Made by a program: the position numbers and the translations under genes. Below, in pieces: positions 17,155 to 25,904 of a stretch of 64,000 bases of DNA. The notes under the pieces were generated by a model that did not search any database, had not been told where the DNA came from, and was given only the letters and a program-made list of their open reading frames with translations. The DNA lies in contig NZ_CADIJM010000001.1 in assembly GCF_902859585.1 (NCBI RefSeq), positions 990,149-1,054,148 on the forward strand, given 5' to 3'. Each line of letters begins with the position of its first letter. Position 1 is the first letter of the stretch. The stretch comes from Achromobacter animicus. GTDB lineage: Bacteria > Pseudomonadota > Gammaproteobacteria > Burkholderiales > Burkholderiaceae_B.

Positions 17155-17895
17155 ATGACCGCCGCAACTTCTTCTGCTCTCCCCGTCCTGATCCTGCATA
17201 CCGGCGATCCGGACGACACGCTCAAAAGCCAGTTCGGCGGCTATGCCGAACAAATCATGCAGGCGGCCGGACTGACCCCCAGCGCCGTCGACATCGTCGC
17301 GGTCTACGAAGACCAGCGTCCGCAGGCGCCCTCCAGCTACCGCGCCGCTTTGATTACCGGTTCGCCCGCCATGGTCTCCGACAAGGAACCCTGGAGCGAA
17401 GACACCGCCGCCTGGCTGCGTGAGGCCCTGGAGGCCGGCCTGCCCATGTTTGGCGTCTGCTACGGCCATCAATTGCTGGCGCACGCGTTCGGCGGCAAGG
17501 TCGGCTACAACCCCGCCGGCCGCGAAGTCGGCACCCAGACCGTCGAATTGCTGCCGACGGCCGGCGGCGATCAGCTCATGGCCGGCGTGCCGACCACCTT
17601 TCCCGCCCAGATGCTGCACGCGCAGACCGTGCTGCAACTGCCCGCGGGCGCAGCCGTGCTGGCGCGCTCGGACCTGGACGAGCACCAGATGATCCGCATC
17701 GGCCGCAACGTCTTTTCCACCCAGTTCCACCCCGAGTTCGGCCCGGACTTCATCCGGGCCCACCTTGAACGCTATGGCCGCCGCTACGCAGCCGAAAACC
17801 TCGACGTGCCGGGGCTGTCCGCCAACGTGCGCGCGACGCCGGTGGCGGCCGGCCTGCTGCGCCGGTTCCTGGAAACCTACGCGCCCGGCGCCTGA
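17155..17895 (+). CDS. Class I glutamine amidotransferase-like protein
   Basis: Protein of 246 residues with a complete class I amidotransferase triad: Cys102 in FGVCYGHQ, His192 and Glu194 in STQFHPEFG. It therefore should release ammonia from glutamine. It stands alone, without a synthetase domain, and resembles GMP-synthase-type GATases often annotated as guaA-like or peptidase C26. Its acceptor is not known and no partner enzyme lies nearby. The ATG at 17155 follows a 170-base gap from the divergent nfeD. Confidence 0.9.
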   Translation: MTAATSSALPVLILHTGDPDDTLKSQFGGYAEQIMQAAGLTPSAVDIVAVYEDQRPQAPSSYRAALITGSPAMVSDKEPWSEDTAAWLREALEAGLPMFGVCYGHQLLAHAFGGKVGYNPAGREVGTQTVELLPTAGGDQLMAGVPTTFPAQMLHAQTVLQLPAGAAVLARSDLDEHQMIRIGRNVFSTQFHPEFGPDFIRAHLERYGRRYAAENLDVPGLSANVRATPVAAGLLRRFLETYAPGA

Positions 17896-18031
17896 CGCCT
17901 GCGCCCGCGGCTCCGCCGGCAATGCGGAGACCGTCGGCAGGGACAGCCGCAACAAGCGGAGTGCGCAGGCCGGCCCGCCTTGAGACCATAGCGCCAAGCG
18001 TACGAAATCACGCAAGAGCCAGGAGTCCCTT

Positions 18032-18877
18032 ATGAGCCCCGCCGCCGCCCCCTTGAGCAAACAGCACGCCGCCGCCGTGGAGCGCGCCTGCCGCGCCCTG
18101 GAAGCCGACCAGCCGCCCGATCTGTCGGCGCTGGCCGAACAGGCTGGCATGAGCCGGTTCCATTTCCACCGCATTTTCAAGGCCGCCACGGGCATCACGC
18201 CCAAGGCCTATGCCAACGCCCTGCGGGCCAGCCGCGCCCGCCAGCGCCTGGAAGACAGCGCCAGCGTCACCGACGCCATGTACGACGCCGGCTTCAATTC
18301 AAGCGGACGCTTCTACGAAGCCGCCCCCGCCATCCTGGGCATGACGCCCACCGCATTCCGCAAGAACGGCGAAGGCGTGGACATCCGGTTCGCGGTGGCG
18401 CAGTGCTCGCTAGGCGCGCTGCTGGTGGCCGCCAGCAGCACCGGCATCTGCGAAATCGCGCTGGACGAGGACCCGGACCGATTGGTCCAGAATCTGCAGG
18501 ACCGCTTCCACGCCGCGAAACTGATCGGCGCCGACCCCCGGTTCGAAAGCTGGGTGGCGGACGTGGTCGGCTTTGTCGAAGATCCTTCGCGCGGCCTGGA
18601 CCTGCCGCTGGACGTGCGCGGCACGGCATTCCAGCGCAAGGTCTGGGAGGCGCTGTGCGAGATCCCGCTCGGCGAAACCGCCACGTACTCCGAAGTGGCC
18701 GAACGCATCGGCGCACCCGCCGCTGTACGCGCCGTCGCCCGCGCCTGCGCCACCAACAACATCGCGCTGGCCATCCCCTGCCACCGCGTGGTGCGCACGG
18801 ACGGATCGCTGGCGGGCTACCGCTGGGGCATTGACCGCAAGCGCGAATTGATCGCCCGCGAAGCCAAGGCAGCCTGA
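18032..18877 (+). CDS. AraC-type regulator fused to O6-alkylguanine-DNA methyltransferase
   Basis: A 281-residue fusion. Residues about 12-110 form an AraC-type double helix-turn-helix (DLSALAEQAGMSRFHFHRIF and VTDAMYDAGFNSSGRFYEAA). Residues 118-278 form an Ogt domain with the methyl-acceptor Cys250 in PCHRVVR. The N-terminal zinc module of Ada that accepts methyl groups from phosphotriesters is absent, so it is closer to AdaA-less Ada relatives. It probably repairs O6-methylguanine and regulates alkylation genes; what switches the regulator on is unclear. Start supported by CCAGGAG upstream. Confidence 0.92.
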   Translation: MSPAAAPLSKQHAAAVERACRALEADQPPDLSALAEQAGMSRFHFHRIFKAATGITPKAYANALRASRARQRLEDSASVTDAMYDAGFNSSGRFYEAAPAILGMTPTAFRKNGEGVDIRFAVAQCSLGALLVAASSTGICEIALDEDPDRLVQNLQDRFHAAKLIGADPRFESWVADVVGFVEDPSRGLDLPLDVRGTAFQRKVWEALCEIPLGETATYSEVAERIGAPAAVRAVARACATNNIALAIPCHRVVRTDGSLAGYRWGIDRKRELIAREAKAA

Positions 18878-19012
18878 TCCGGACCGGCCCGGCCTGCTCC
18901 AAACGCCGCGAGGCCACCTCGAAGGCCACCACTTTTTCAGGTAGGTGGAAGTGATCCTGATGGTAACTCTGCAGTTCTCAGCTTCCTCGGCGCGCTGAAA
19001 GCAGCGTCAGGA

Positions 19013-19996
19013 CTATCGCCCCGCCTCTTCGATGTCCCGGGGAAATCGAGGTTCGTAGCAAAGCAGCAGCGAAAGCCAGTGGCCGGCCGCATGGATCAAG
19101 ATAGCGGGCAACATCAACAGGTTCGCAACGACAAAAACCCACAACGCGCTGTGCCGCAGAAACTGGGTGTCCAAGCCCCAGGCCGCTTTGAACGAAAGCC
19201 AGGGCCAGGGGAACTTGCTAACGAATTTTTTGGGGGCCGGCACGGCGGCGGGGCCGTCCTCCATGTAACGGCGAATGTACTCCCAAAACGCTAGGAGTTC
19301 GCTAGCGTTGCGAGTGGGTTTGCCTACAAAAGTGACTTCGAGGTTGTCGGTGGGAGTTCCCTGCAAGTTCACACCATGACCCCTATCCCAGACCAAGACA
19401 ACGAAACCTCCAGTCCCTTCCAATTCGCTCATGTTTTTGTCGATGAATATCTCGGTCTTGTCCCAGTCCATGACGCGGATGCCACCGAGATGCTCAGGGC
19501 GCAATAAGTAGACTTTACGAGTGACGCGATTAAAGCGAACCACAATGCGTCGAGCGGTAAACATCTCCAAGCGGATAAATCTGATGGTGAACTTGAAAAA
19601 AAAATAAAGGACAATGTTTGCCGTCAGCGGACTAAGCACCAGGCCAAATACGTAAAATTCCCAATCGAGCTTTCCGTCCGAGGTCAGAAGGTCTCTTGCT
19701 GCCAGCCATATGGTCGTCACCCCCGCCCATAAGAGCATTCCGCCTAAAACGAAGAAAAAAAACGTAATCACTCCCCTCTTTTCATCGTTGGGTGTGCGAG
19801 CATCAATAAAAATATTGTTTTGAGCATAGAGAGATAGATTATCGGCTGGGCTATCCGAAATCGCTTCGTGGACACCATCCGGCGGATGGAGTTTCGCCTG
19901 ACCCGGCTGACGTTGTTTCGTATTGAATTCTTCAGCAGCCTCGTCATAAGTCATCAAGGTTTTGGACCATTGAAAACCTCGCTCCAATATATACAT
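19013..19996 (-). CDS. DUF6708-like membrane protein, T6SS effector neighbour
   Basis: Protein of 327 residues that I recognise only loosely as DUF6708. It has two adjacent membrane helices (about 76-100 and 114-140), a polar middle (FNRVTRKVYLLRPEHLGG, then VMDWDKTEIFID) and a third hydrophobic segment near the end (about 284-312). It follows a large VasX-like effector gene in the same direction, so an immunity or accessory role is the best guess; it is not shown. Its ATG overlaps the TGA of a 15-residue mini-ORF (TGATG), suggesting coupled translation. The DNA is much more AT-rich than the flanks. Confidence 0.7.
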   Translation of the reverse strand: MYILERGFQWSKTLMTYDEAAEEFNTKQRQPGQAKLHPPDGVHEAISDSPADNLSLYAQNNIFIDARTPNDEKRGVITFFFFVLGGMLLWAGVTTIWLAARDLLTSDGKLDWEFYVFGLVLSPLTANIVLYFFFKFTIRFIRLEMFTARRIVVRFNRVTRKVYLLRPEHLGGIRVMDWDKTEIFIDKNMSELEGTGGFVVLVWDRGHGVNLQGTPTDNLEVTFVGKPTRNASELLAFWEYIRRYMEDGPAAVPAPKKFVSKFPWPWLSFKAAWGLDTQFLRHSALWVFVVANLLMLPAILIHAAGHWLSLLLCYEPRFPRDIEEAGR

Positions 19997-20043
19997 CAGA
20001 GCTTTCTCTCTACCGCGCGCTGCATAATCTCGATTTCTTCCAT
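19996..20043 (-). CDS. Possible 15-residue leader ORF between effector and DUF6708 gene
   Basis: Reads MEEIEIMQRAVERKL and stops with a TGA whose last base is the A of the next ATG. It begins five bases after the effector stop. It may be a coupling mini-cistron that keeps ribosomes moving into the downstream gene; it may also be chance. Alternatively the true downstream protein once started here and a frame change separated the two. Confidence 0.3.
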   Translation of the reverse strand: MEEIEIMQRAVERKL

Positions 20044-20047
20044 CTCA

Positions 20048-22597
20048 CTATCCACGATGCCCCTTGCTACGGTCTTTTCGGAACGAACTGTGCGCTAGAA
20101 ATGTTTGCAGATTGTTGGGCAAAACGAATATCTCAAACAACGCTACCGCGAGCAGGAAGACGTTGAGTCCAAAGAACAAACGAAGCATCAGCACCATACG
20201 CGATGCCATCGCGGCTGAGGCTCGGGATCCAAATTCGGCGGCCTTTGCAAGGTTCGTCTGCGTGCCAAATTTTTTGACCAAGTATTCAAAATAAGGACCT
20301 GCGTATGCCAAACCGATCGTGATCGAGAGAGCCGCCGCCCCTGTCTGCGCAGCGGCTCGGAGAAGATAGACGTATGCAATAGAGTACCTACGCATTTTCC
20401 ACTGATCCGAAAACTCCGCGAAATCAAAGTACGCACCAACCGCACCTGCCGAGCCAGACAAAACTCCCGCCCCTAGGCGCAGCCCGCTTCCAAACAGCTT
20501 CGCGCCTCGCTGAACAGCAACGTTGCTGCTCCTCTCCGCAAAGCCCACCGCGCTGGCGCCCACTTCGACACCCGTTGCGGTAAGCGCTAGCAGTGCCGCA
20601 GCAAGCTCGACATATTCCTTGCTTCGCTTGTTTTCCGCGGTCATTCTGTTGTAGAGGTTCCACATTTCCAAGAACACGAGCGTGCTCCCAATGCGTAGCT
20701 CAGTCATCGGCCCCATCTTTCCGGCCCGCAACGCCTCATCAAACTGCCGGCTGGTGGAGCGGTCCATACGTGCCAATGTCCCCCGACTCAGTTCCTTGCC
20801 GTACCGCAATTCAAGACGATAATGCTGCGCGTAACGACCTAGGCGCGCGAGCAGCACTGACGCCGCGAGATTATTCAGTGGAGCATCCATAATGGCGGCA
20901 GCGGTCTTGCTTTGAAATAATGAGCTGCCTAGCGTATTGATCAGCATTGCACCGCCAACCAGATAGCCGGACGGTGGACCTCCGCCCGTTGAGGCATCTG
21001 CCATCGAATCGAGCATGGCGTGGCTCTTTTCGTAAAGATCCGCCAGCTTCTTTAGTCGGTTCTGCAACGCGACGGGGTCGACGGATTTCAGCGTCTCGCG
21101 CTCGCCGAAAAGTCCATTCACTTCGCTTTCCATGCTCTCCTGGTTCTGCGCCAACGACCGCCAGAACAGGTTTTCTCTGGATATCCCCGCTTTGCGCCAG
21201 CGATCAAGCAGTTCCTCGCCAACCGCCGTGGCATTCATGCCGGCGATAGCCTTTCCCATTTGGTCTTCAAATAGCAAGGCCTGCTCGGTATCGTTGCGGT
21301 CAAATGTGTCGAGCGCGTCGAGAAGCGGTTCGCTCTGCAGCCAGAGAAGGTGGTCCGAGGCCCGCGCGTCTTTGGCCGCGTCCGCCTTATCGACTTCTTC
21401 CCGATAGCGCTTCAGGAAATCCTGACGCATTTCCTCATCGATGTAGTCGGCGTACTTGCTCCAACTTTTGGCACGGCGCTCCTTGGCTGCGGCTTCCTGA
21501 ACTTGCCGTTGATGCTGCGGGTTGCGAAAGTTGATGAAATCACCCCGCGATTGCAAAGTCATGTGGTTGTTGCTCATCTCGTACCCGCGATCCGAGTAAC
21601 GCACGCCGTAGTTCTGCTGCTCCTTGTAATAGAGTTTCTCGGCTTCGTCCTCTACCAGTTTCCTGATGTTTTCAATGCCGAAAGCGATCGTGAACTTGCG
21701 ATGGTTGGTAAGCTTTTCGTTGTCCTCGTACGCCATGAATGCATCGAGTGCGTCGACACTCGCATTGCGCCAGGCGTTCAGTTCCTGAGTAATGCCGAGA
21801 GCGTCCTCTACGACGACGGCCGCACCACGGAACCGATTGTGCGCGGCCGTGGGCCGCATTTCAGCCTGGGTCGCCTGCAGGGGTGGCGCAAGAACACTGA
21901 ACGCCTGCGTTTTGAGCAGCGTACTCAATCGGGGCTGGTTTACAGCCGCGAAGTCGGCAACGCAATCAAGCTGATCAAAAGTCAGCACGCCGTCTTGCGA
22001 GCGGACACAATCCATTTCTTCGGGAGGCAGCGACGATAGTTTGGCGATATCCACCGAGACCAACTTATCCCTGCTTGCCGGGAGCGAGCGATATCTGCGC
22101 AGCGTTTCCTTGGTCAAAGGGCATGGGCTAAAGAGCAGGCGAAGATCCTTGATGTCGTCTACGTCATGGACTTTGAACATCCACTTCCAGCCGGTGTATG
22201 CATCCATGATGCCCTGCCCCGCGGCGGGTTTCGGCTCCCACGGCTCGTCGGCATTCATATAGGCGAGCGTTCCGGCTTCCGATACCCGGTACTGGCTGTG
22301 CCATTCATAGGTTCCCGCGCTCACGCGCTGCACAAGGACGTACAGGAATCCCTGGCGCAGCGGGCGTATGGCGTAAGTTGATTCGCTCACACTGCCCACT
22401 CTGCTTGGCTTATTCAAATGCTCGGGCAAAGACGGAAGGAGTTTGCGCTGTTCGGCGCTACCTCCCACGACGCCATACCGTAGCGGAAGTATCGTGAAGG
22501 TGCGAGTGCAAGTTACCTCCGCCCCTCGATTCAAGATTCCATCGAGAAGCGTGCGATTCTCTGCACACGCATTAAAGGTGTCGTTCCAATCGAACAT
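20048..22597 (-). CDS. Large T6SS effector candidate, VasX/BTH_I2691-like
   Basis: An 849-residue protein whose N-terminal part (RTFTILPLRYGVVGG, then TYAIRPLRQGFLYVLVQ and VHDVDDIKDLRLLFSPCPLT) matches my memory of the VasX N-terminal region that targets effectors to VgrG. The middle (about 290-560) is charged and helical. The C-terminal 200 residues hold at least four hydrophobic segments (about 664-688, 703-725, 745-770, 801-826), as expected for a pore-forming toxin. It lies eight bases downstream of the DUF4123 adaptor and after vgrG, the classic effector position. The start at MFDWND (22597) is the family-like one. Toxic activity is inferred. Confidence 0.8.
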   Translation of the reverse strand: MFDWNDTFNACAENRTLLDGILNRGAEVTCTRTFTILPLRYGVVGGSAEQRKLLPSLPEHLNKPSRVGSVSESTYAIRPLRQGFLYVLVQRVSAGTYEWHSQYRVSEAGTLAYMNADEPWEPKPAAGQGIMDAYTGWKWMFKVHDVDDIKDLRLLFSPCPLTKETLRRYRSLPASRDKLVSVDIAKLSSLPPEEMDCVRSQDGVLTFDQLDCVADFAAVNQPRLSTLLKTQAFSVLAPPLQATQAEMRPTAAHNRFRGAAVVVEDALGITQELNAWRNASVDALDAFMAYEDNEKLTNHRKFTIAFGIENIRKLVEDEAEKLYYKEQQNYGVRYSDRGYEMSNNHMTLQSRGDFINFRNPQHQRQVQEAAAKERRAKSWSKYADYIDEEMRQDFLKRYREEVDKADAAKDARASDHLLWLQSEPLLDALDTFDRNDTEQALLFEDQMGKAIAGMNATAVGEELLDRWRKAGISRENLFWRSLAQNQESMESEVNGLFGERETLKSVDPVALQNRLKKLADLYEKSHAMLDSMADASTGGGPPSGYLVGGAMLINTLGSSLFQSKTAAAIMDAPLNNLAASVLLARLGRYAQHYRLELRYGKELSRGTLARMDRSTSRQFDEALRAGKMGPMTELRIGSTLVFLEMWNLYNRMTAENKRSKEYVELAAALLALTATGVEVGASAVGFAERSSNVAVQRGAKLFGSGLRLGAGVLSGSAGAVGAYFDFAEFSDQWKMRRYSIAYVYLLRAAAQTGAAALSITIGLAYAGPYFEYLVKKFGTQTNLAKAAEFGSRASAAMASRMVLMLRLFFGLNVFLLAVALFEIFVLPNNLQTFLAHSSFRKDRSKGHRG

Positions 22598-22605
22598 TGG
22601 CGTCC

Positions 22606-23478
22606 TCAACCATTTAATCTGCGCATGCGCACTTGCAGGGCCTGCGCCAGGGGTTCGCGCAGCGCTTTCGCCTCGTGCAATGCGTCGTTCCATGCCGAAG
22701 AACCGTCGAGCGCCTTGCCTTGCAACGCCATCAAGGTCACGTAGTCGATCCGGTCGCTCTGTCGGCTCAGACCGATGCGATCCGCTTCAGCTAACAAGTC
22801 ATGTACGAGTCCAAGCCGGGTGCCATGGCAGTTTTCGCGGTCGCCCTTCTTTTCAAGCGGCGCCCGAAGCTGGTCCGCCAGACGGTACGTGAGCGGGTCG
22901 CCCGCGAGCGCCTCCCAGCATGACTCGTCCAATTGAATAGCTGGCGTCCGATATGACTTGGCCGAACCGTGACCTGTAAAGTGTTTCCAGGCCTTGCGCT
23001 CTCGGTGGGGAAATACCAGCCACCATGATCGAACCGGCGCCAGCCAGTCTGATATTCCGGGGAGATCCTGGCGCGCATGAAGCACGGGAAACGCCATTTC
23101 CGTATGAAAGCGCAGTAAGTAAGTACCGCCATCCGGGCCCTTCGCAGTCGTGGCGTGGCCAAGGTGCTCGGCCAACTGAGGCGGGGACATGGCACTGGTC
23201 AGCCAGACGCAAACTGCGTCTCCGGCAATGCCAGCAACGTCGCAGAGAAAGTCGTACTGTCCTTGCAGGTTGTTCTGGGCGGAAGGCGTGAACAGCCATG
23301 GGCCAATCTCGCGGAGATTCTCCAACTCTCGCTGCTGCAGTAGCGGCCAACCGGAGAATCGCTCCATCAGGTGCCTTCGGACATCAGCCTTCATGCGAGC
23401 CATTTCGATGATGGCTGTCAGCCCATGATCGGGGAGCTGGCGCAGTTCGTTTACAACGCTTTCAGAAAATGGATTCAT
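22606..23478 (-). CDS. DUF4123 T6SS adaptor/chaperone
   Basis: Protein of 290 residues resembling DUF4123 adaptors (Tap/TEC), which load a specific effector onto its VgrG and are not secreted. Recognisable parts are GPWLFTPSAQ, AVCVWLTSAMSPPQLAEHL and the following HATTAKGPDGGTYLLRFH block. It sits between vgrG and the effector, the expected position. The ATG at 23478 is eight bases past the vgrG stop; a GTG at 23493 overlapping vgrG is also in frame. Confidence 0.85.
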   Translation of the reverse strand: MNPFSESVVNELRQLPDHGLTAIIEMARMKADVRRHLMERFSGWPLLQQRELENLREIGPWLFTPSAQNNLQGQYDFLCDVAGIAGDAVCVWLTSAMSPPQLAEHLGHATTAKGPDGGTYLLRFHTEMAFPVLHARQDLPGISDWLAPVRSWWLVFPHRERKAWKHFTGHGSAKSYRTPAIQLDESCWEALAGDPLTYRLADQLRAPLEKKGDRENCHGTRLGLVHDLLAEADRIGLSRQSDRIDYVTLMALQGKALDGSSAWNDALHEAKALREPLAQALQVRMRRLNG

Positions 23479-23485
23479 GTGTGGC

Positions 23486-25636
23486 CTATCCACCGAACCG
23501 CACGACGCTGCGGCCTTCTGCGATGGCTTTCAGCAGGCATCCCACACAAACGGGTTCGCCGGGTTCCGGCGTGCCGTTGACGGAGATAGAGTTCGTGCCG
23601 CCACCGGGCTTTTGATTCATCGGACCCTCGATCAGAATGGCGACCCCATCAAGCGTGATACCTGACGCGTCGATTCGGATGGTTCCCCCCGGCCCCTTGA
23701 TAGTCAGGCTCTCTGCCGCTTGGCTCTCAAAAACCTTCGTGCGCTGCCGGATCGCCTGCCCCGCCTGCAGTTCCGAGTACCCCTCGACCGTATGCTCCTG
23801 GTGTCCGCCTATACTCACCCAATGATTCGCTGCGGTCTGGTCGCGGCGGTTGTTGCCCACTTCCTCGGTGCGGTCCTTGGCGGTGTGGACGATGTGATTG
23901 CGCCCCACGGTCAAACAGTCATCCCGCCCTATGTCATGCCGCCGGTCCTGGCCGATGTTGACCTGTTCGTCGTTGCCCACCGTCTCCATGCGGTCGTGGC
24001 CGATGATGATGGTTTCATCGTTCTCGACCTGCTCGCTGCGGTGATGGCCCACGAACGTCGACTCGTCGTTGTTGACGTGGATGTTCTGGTCCTTCTGCGC
24101 ATGGACGTAGATTTCTTCCTGGTCCTTCTCATCTTCAAAACGCAGTTCGTTGTACCCCTCGCCCTTGTGGGTCTTGCTCTTGATCGTCATCCGCGTCTTA
24201 TGTCGCGGCAGTTCGTAGGGCGGCAATTGCAGGCGGTTGTAGGCGCGGCCGGTGATCACAGGCTGGTCCGGATCCCCATCGAAGTAAGAGACGATGACCT
24301 CCTGCCCAATGCGCGGGATAGCCATGTGACCCCAGGTCGCGCCGGCGATGTCCTGTGAAACGCGGATCCAGCAGGAGCTGCGTTCGTCCTCCTTGCCGAG
24401 CCGATCCCACGGGAACTGGACCTTCACCCGGCCGTACTCATCGGTATAGATCTCTTCATTGGGCGGGCCGACCACCATGGCGTTCTGCGGGCCATCGATG
24501 CGGGGCCTGGGTAGCGGTTCTGCCCGCCACTCGGCGTCGTCCGGGACCAGTTCGGCTTCGTGGCTGTAGTGCGTACCCATCTGGGCTTGTGCACTTTCCT
24601 CGGCCTGACTCGTGTGTTGGATGCCCCGGTGGACAATGCGTACCGGACGCCAGCCGCGGTTCAGGTCTTCGCGCGGATGATCGGCGAGGGTGAATGAAAT
24701 GCCTGGCTGGAGCCGCGGGTCATCGCCTTCAACGAAGGCGACGCGCGAATCGCGGCGATGGCCGCGCAGACGGTTCTCGGCGAAGGGCTTGCCGGCTTCG
24801 TCGAACTTGGCCCGAGCGGGATAGTCGTAGCGCTCGTAACGGCGGCCTTGATGGTCCAGATCTCGGCCATCGCGGCTGTGCTGGTGGGTGTAGCGCGGAT
24901 GGTGAAAGGTGTAGTCGCGCTGGGTCTGGCGCGCGGTGCGCACGTTCTCGGTGTACGAGAAGCGGCGCAGCGCTGGCCGCGGCTGGTCGCCGCCGGGCGT
25001 GGGGTTGTACTGAACCGGTTCATCACCGACGCGGCCATGGATGAACAGGCGGTCGCTGTGGATCAGCTTATGGCCCTCGGCGGCATGGCGGAAGGAGTAG
25101 AAAAAGCCTTCCTCGCGCATGATGCGCTCGACGAAGTGATAGTCGGTGTCGCCGGCCTGCACGCAGTATTCGCGCGCCTGGTGTTCGGTGGTGCTGCGCT
25201 GCTCGTAATCCTGGTTGAGACCATGCGCCTTGAGCACCGCCTCAGCGATCTGCGGGACGCTTTGCGACTGGAAGATGCGCCAGTCGGAACTCAGTTTCAA
25301 GCGCGCCAGACGCGGCTCGACGATCACGGAATAGCGTGAGCGGCGAAAGCCCGTATCGCGCTGAGCGAAAGCGGAGACCGCGCCGTGTACGTACCGCACC
25401 GGCGTGTCGCCGTGCCAGATGGTCAGCAGTGCCGCGCCGTCCAGGACTGCGCCGAAATCGATGGCGGAATTGGCGCTGGCCAGGTCCACTTCCAGCAGGA
25501 AGGTCTCGGACAACCCTTCCTGCAGCGTAAATTCGACGACTTCAAATGACTCGTCGCCAATGGTGAAAGTGAACCGCAGATCGGATTGGGTAGGAATGAC
25601 GTGCTCCCGCAGCGACAGACCTTTCGCACTTGCCAT
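23486..25636 (-). CDS. vgrG: Type VI secretion tip protein VgrG
   Basis: Trimeric spike of the T6SS, 716 residues. The gp27-like N-terminal part (LRFTFTIGDESFEVVEF, then EQRSTTEHQAREYCVQAGDTD) leads to the gp5/OB region (EIYTDEYGRVKVQFPWDR, then SCWIRVSQDIAGATWGHMAI). A long beta-prism needle of short polar repeats follows (GHDRMETVGNDEQVNIGQDR, HDIGRDDCLTVGRN). It ends with a PGEPVCVGCLLKAIAEG tail rather than a large fused toxin. With the DUF4123 and effector genes it makes a complete delivery module; no other tss gene is in the window, so the machine must be encoded elsewhere. Confidence 0.95.
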   Translation of the reverse strand: MASAKGLSLREHVIPTQSDLRFTFTIGDESFEVVEFTLQEGLSETFLLEVDLASANSAIDFGAVLDGAALLTIWHGDTPVRYVHGAVSAFAQRDTGFRRSRYSVIVEPRLARLKLSSDWRIFQSQSVPQIAEAVLKAHGLNQDYEQRSTTEHQAREYCVQAGDTDYHFVERIMREEGFFYSFRHAAEGHKLIHSDRLFIHGRVGDEPVQYNPTPGGDQPRPALRRFSYTENVRTARQTQRDYTFHHPRYTHQHSRDGRDLDHQGRRYERYDYPARAKFDEAGKPFAENRLRGHRRDSRVAFVEGDDPRLQPGISFTLADHPREDLNRGWRPVRIVHRGIQHTSQAEESAQAQMGTHYSHEAELVPDDAEWRAEPLPRPRIDGPQNAMVVGPPNEEIYTDEYGRVKVQFPWDRLGKEDERSSCWIRVSQDIAGATWGHMAIPRIGQEVIVSYFDGDPDQPVITGRAYNRLQLPPYELPRHKTRMTIKSKTHKGEGYNELRFEDEKDQEEIYVHAQKDQNIHVNNDESTFVGHHRSEQVENDETIIIGHDRMETVGNDEQVNIGQDRRHDIGRDDCLTVGRNHIVHTAKDRTEEVGNNRRDQTAANHWVSIGGHQEHTVEGYSELQAGQAIRQRTKVFESQAAESLTIKGPGGTIRIDASGITLDGVAILIEGPMNQKPGGGTNSISVNGTPEPGEPVCVGCLLKAIAEGRSVVRFGG

Positions 25637-25857
25637 GAGCGCGCGGTCCGCCTATGGAGACGCGTCCGCTGCAAATGAAGAATTTCGCAACGGACGCGAA
25701 TGGAATACGGGGTCCATTACGTCACACGATCCAATCTATGGATATCAGAAGACTCTTACTTTGATCGGGGGCATCTGAAGAGAGCATTCGTCGCCGAGGC
25801 TCGACGAGCACTTTTCCATTAGCGCGGCTGCGCCCTATTCCCACGCCGTATAAAAAA

Positions 25858-25886
25858 AGCCCCGCGTCCCATAAGGACGCGGGGCT
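25858..25886 (-). terminator. Rho-independent terminator of ppsA
   Basis: A perfect 12-bp stem (AGCCCCGCGTCC, loop CATAA on the plus strand) followed on the minus strand by seven T. It lies 18 bases past the ppsA stop and insulates it from the T6SS module. Confidence 0.92.
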
Positions 25887-25904
25887 TTCCCTTCAACCGG
25901 CCAA

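Noticed and set aside
23829-24200. Repeated GHDR/GNDE-like units as a possible DNA repeat
   Set aside because: They are the beta-prism needle of VgrG at protein level; the DNA copies are divergent.
19013-25636. T6SS module as part of a prophage
   Set aside because: No integrase, tail, capsid or lysis genes and no attachment-site repeats; VgrG alone does not make a phage.
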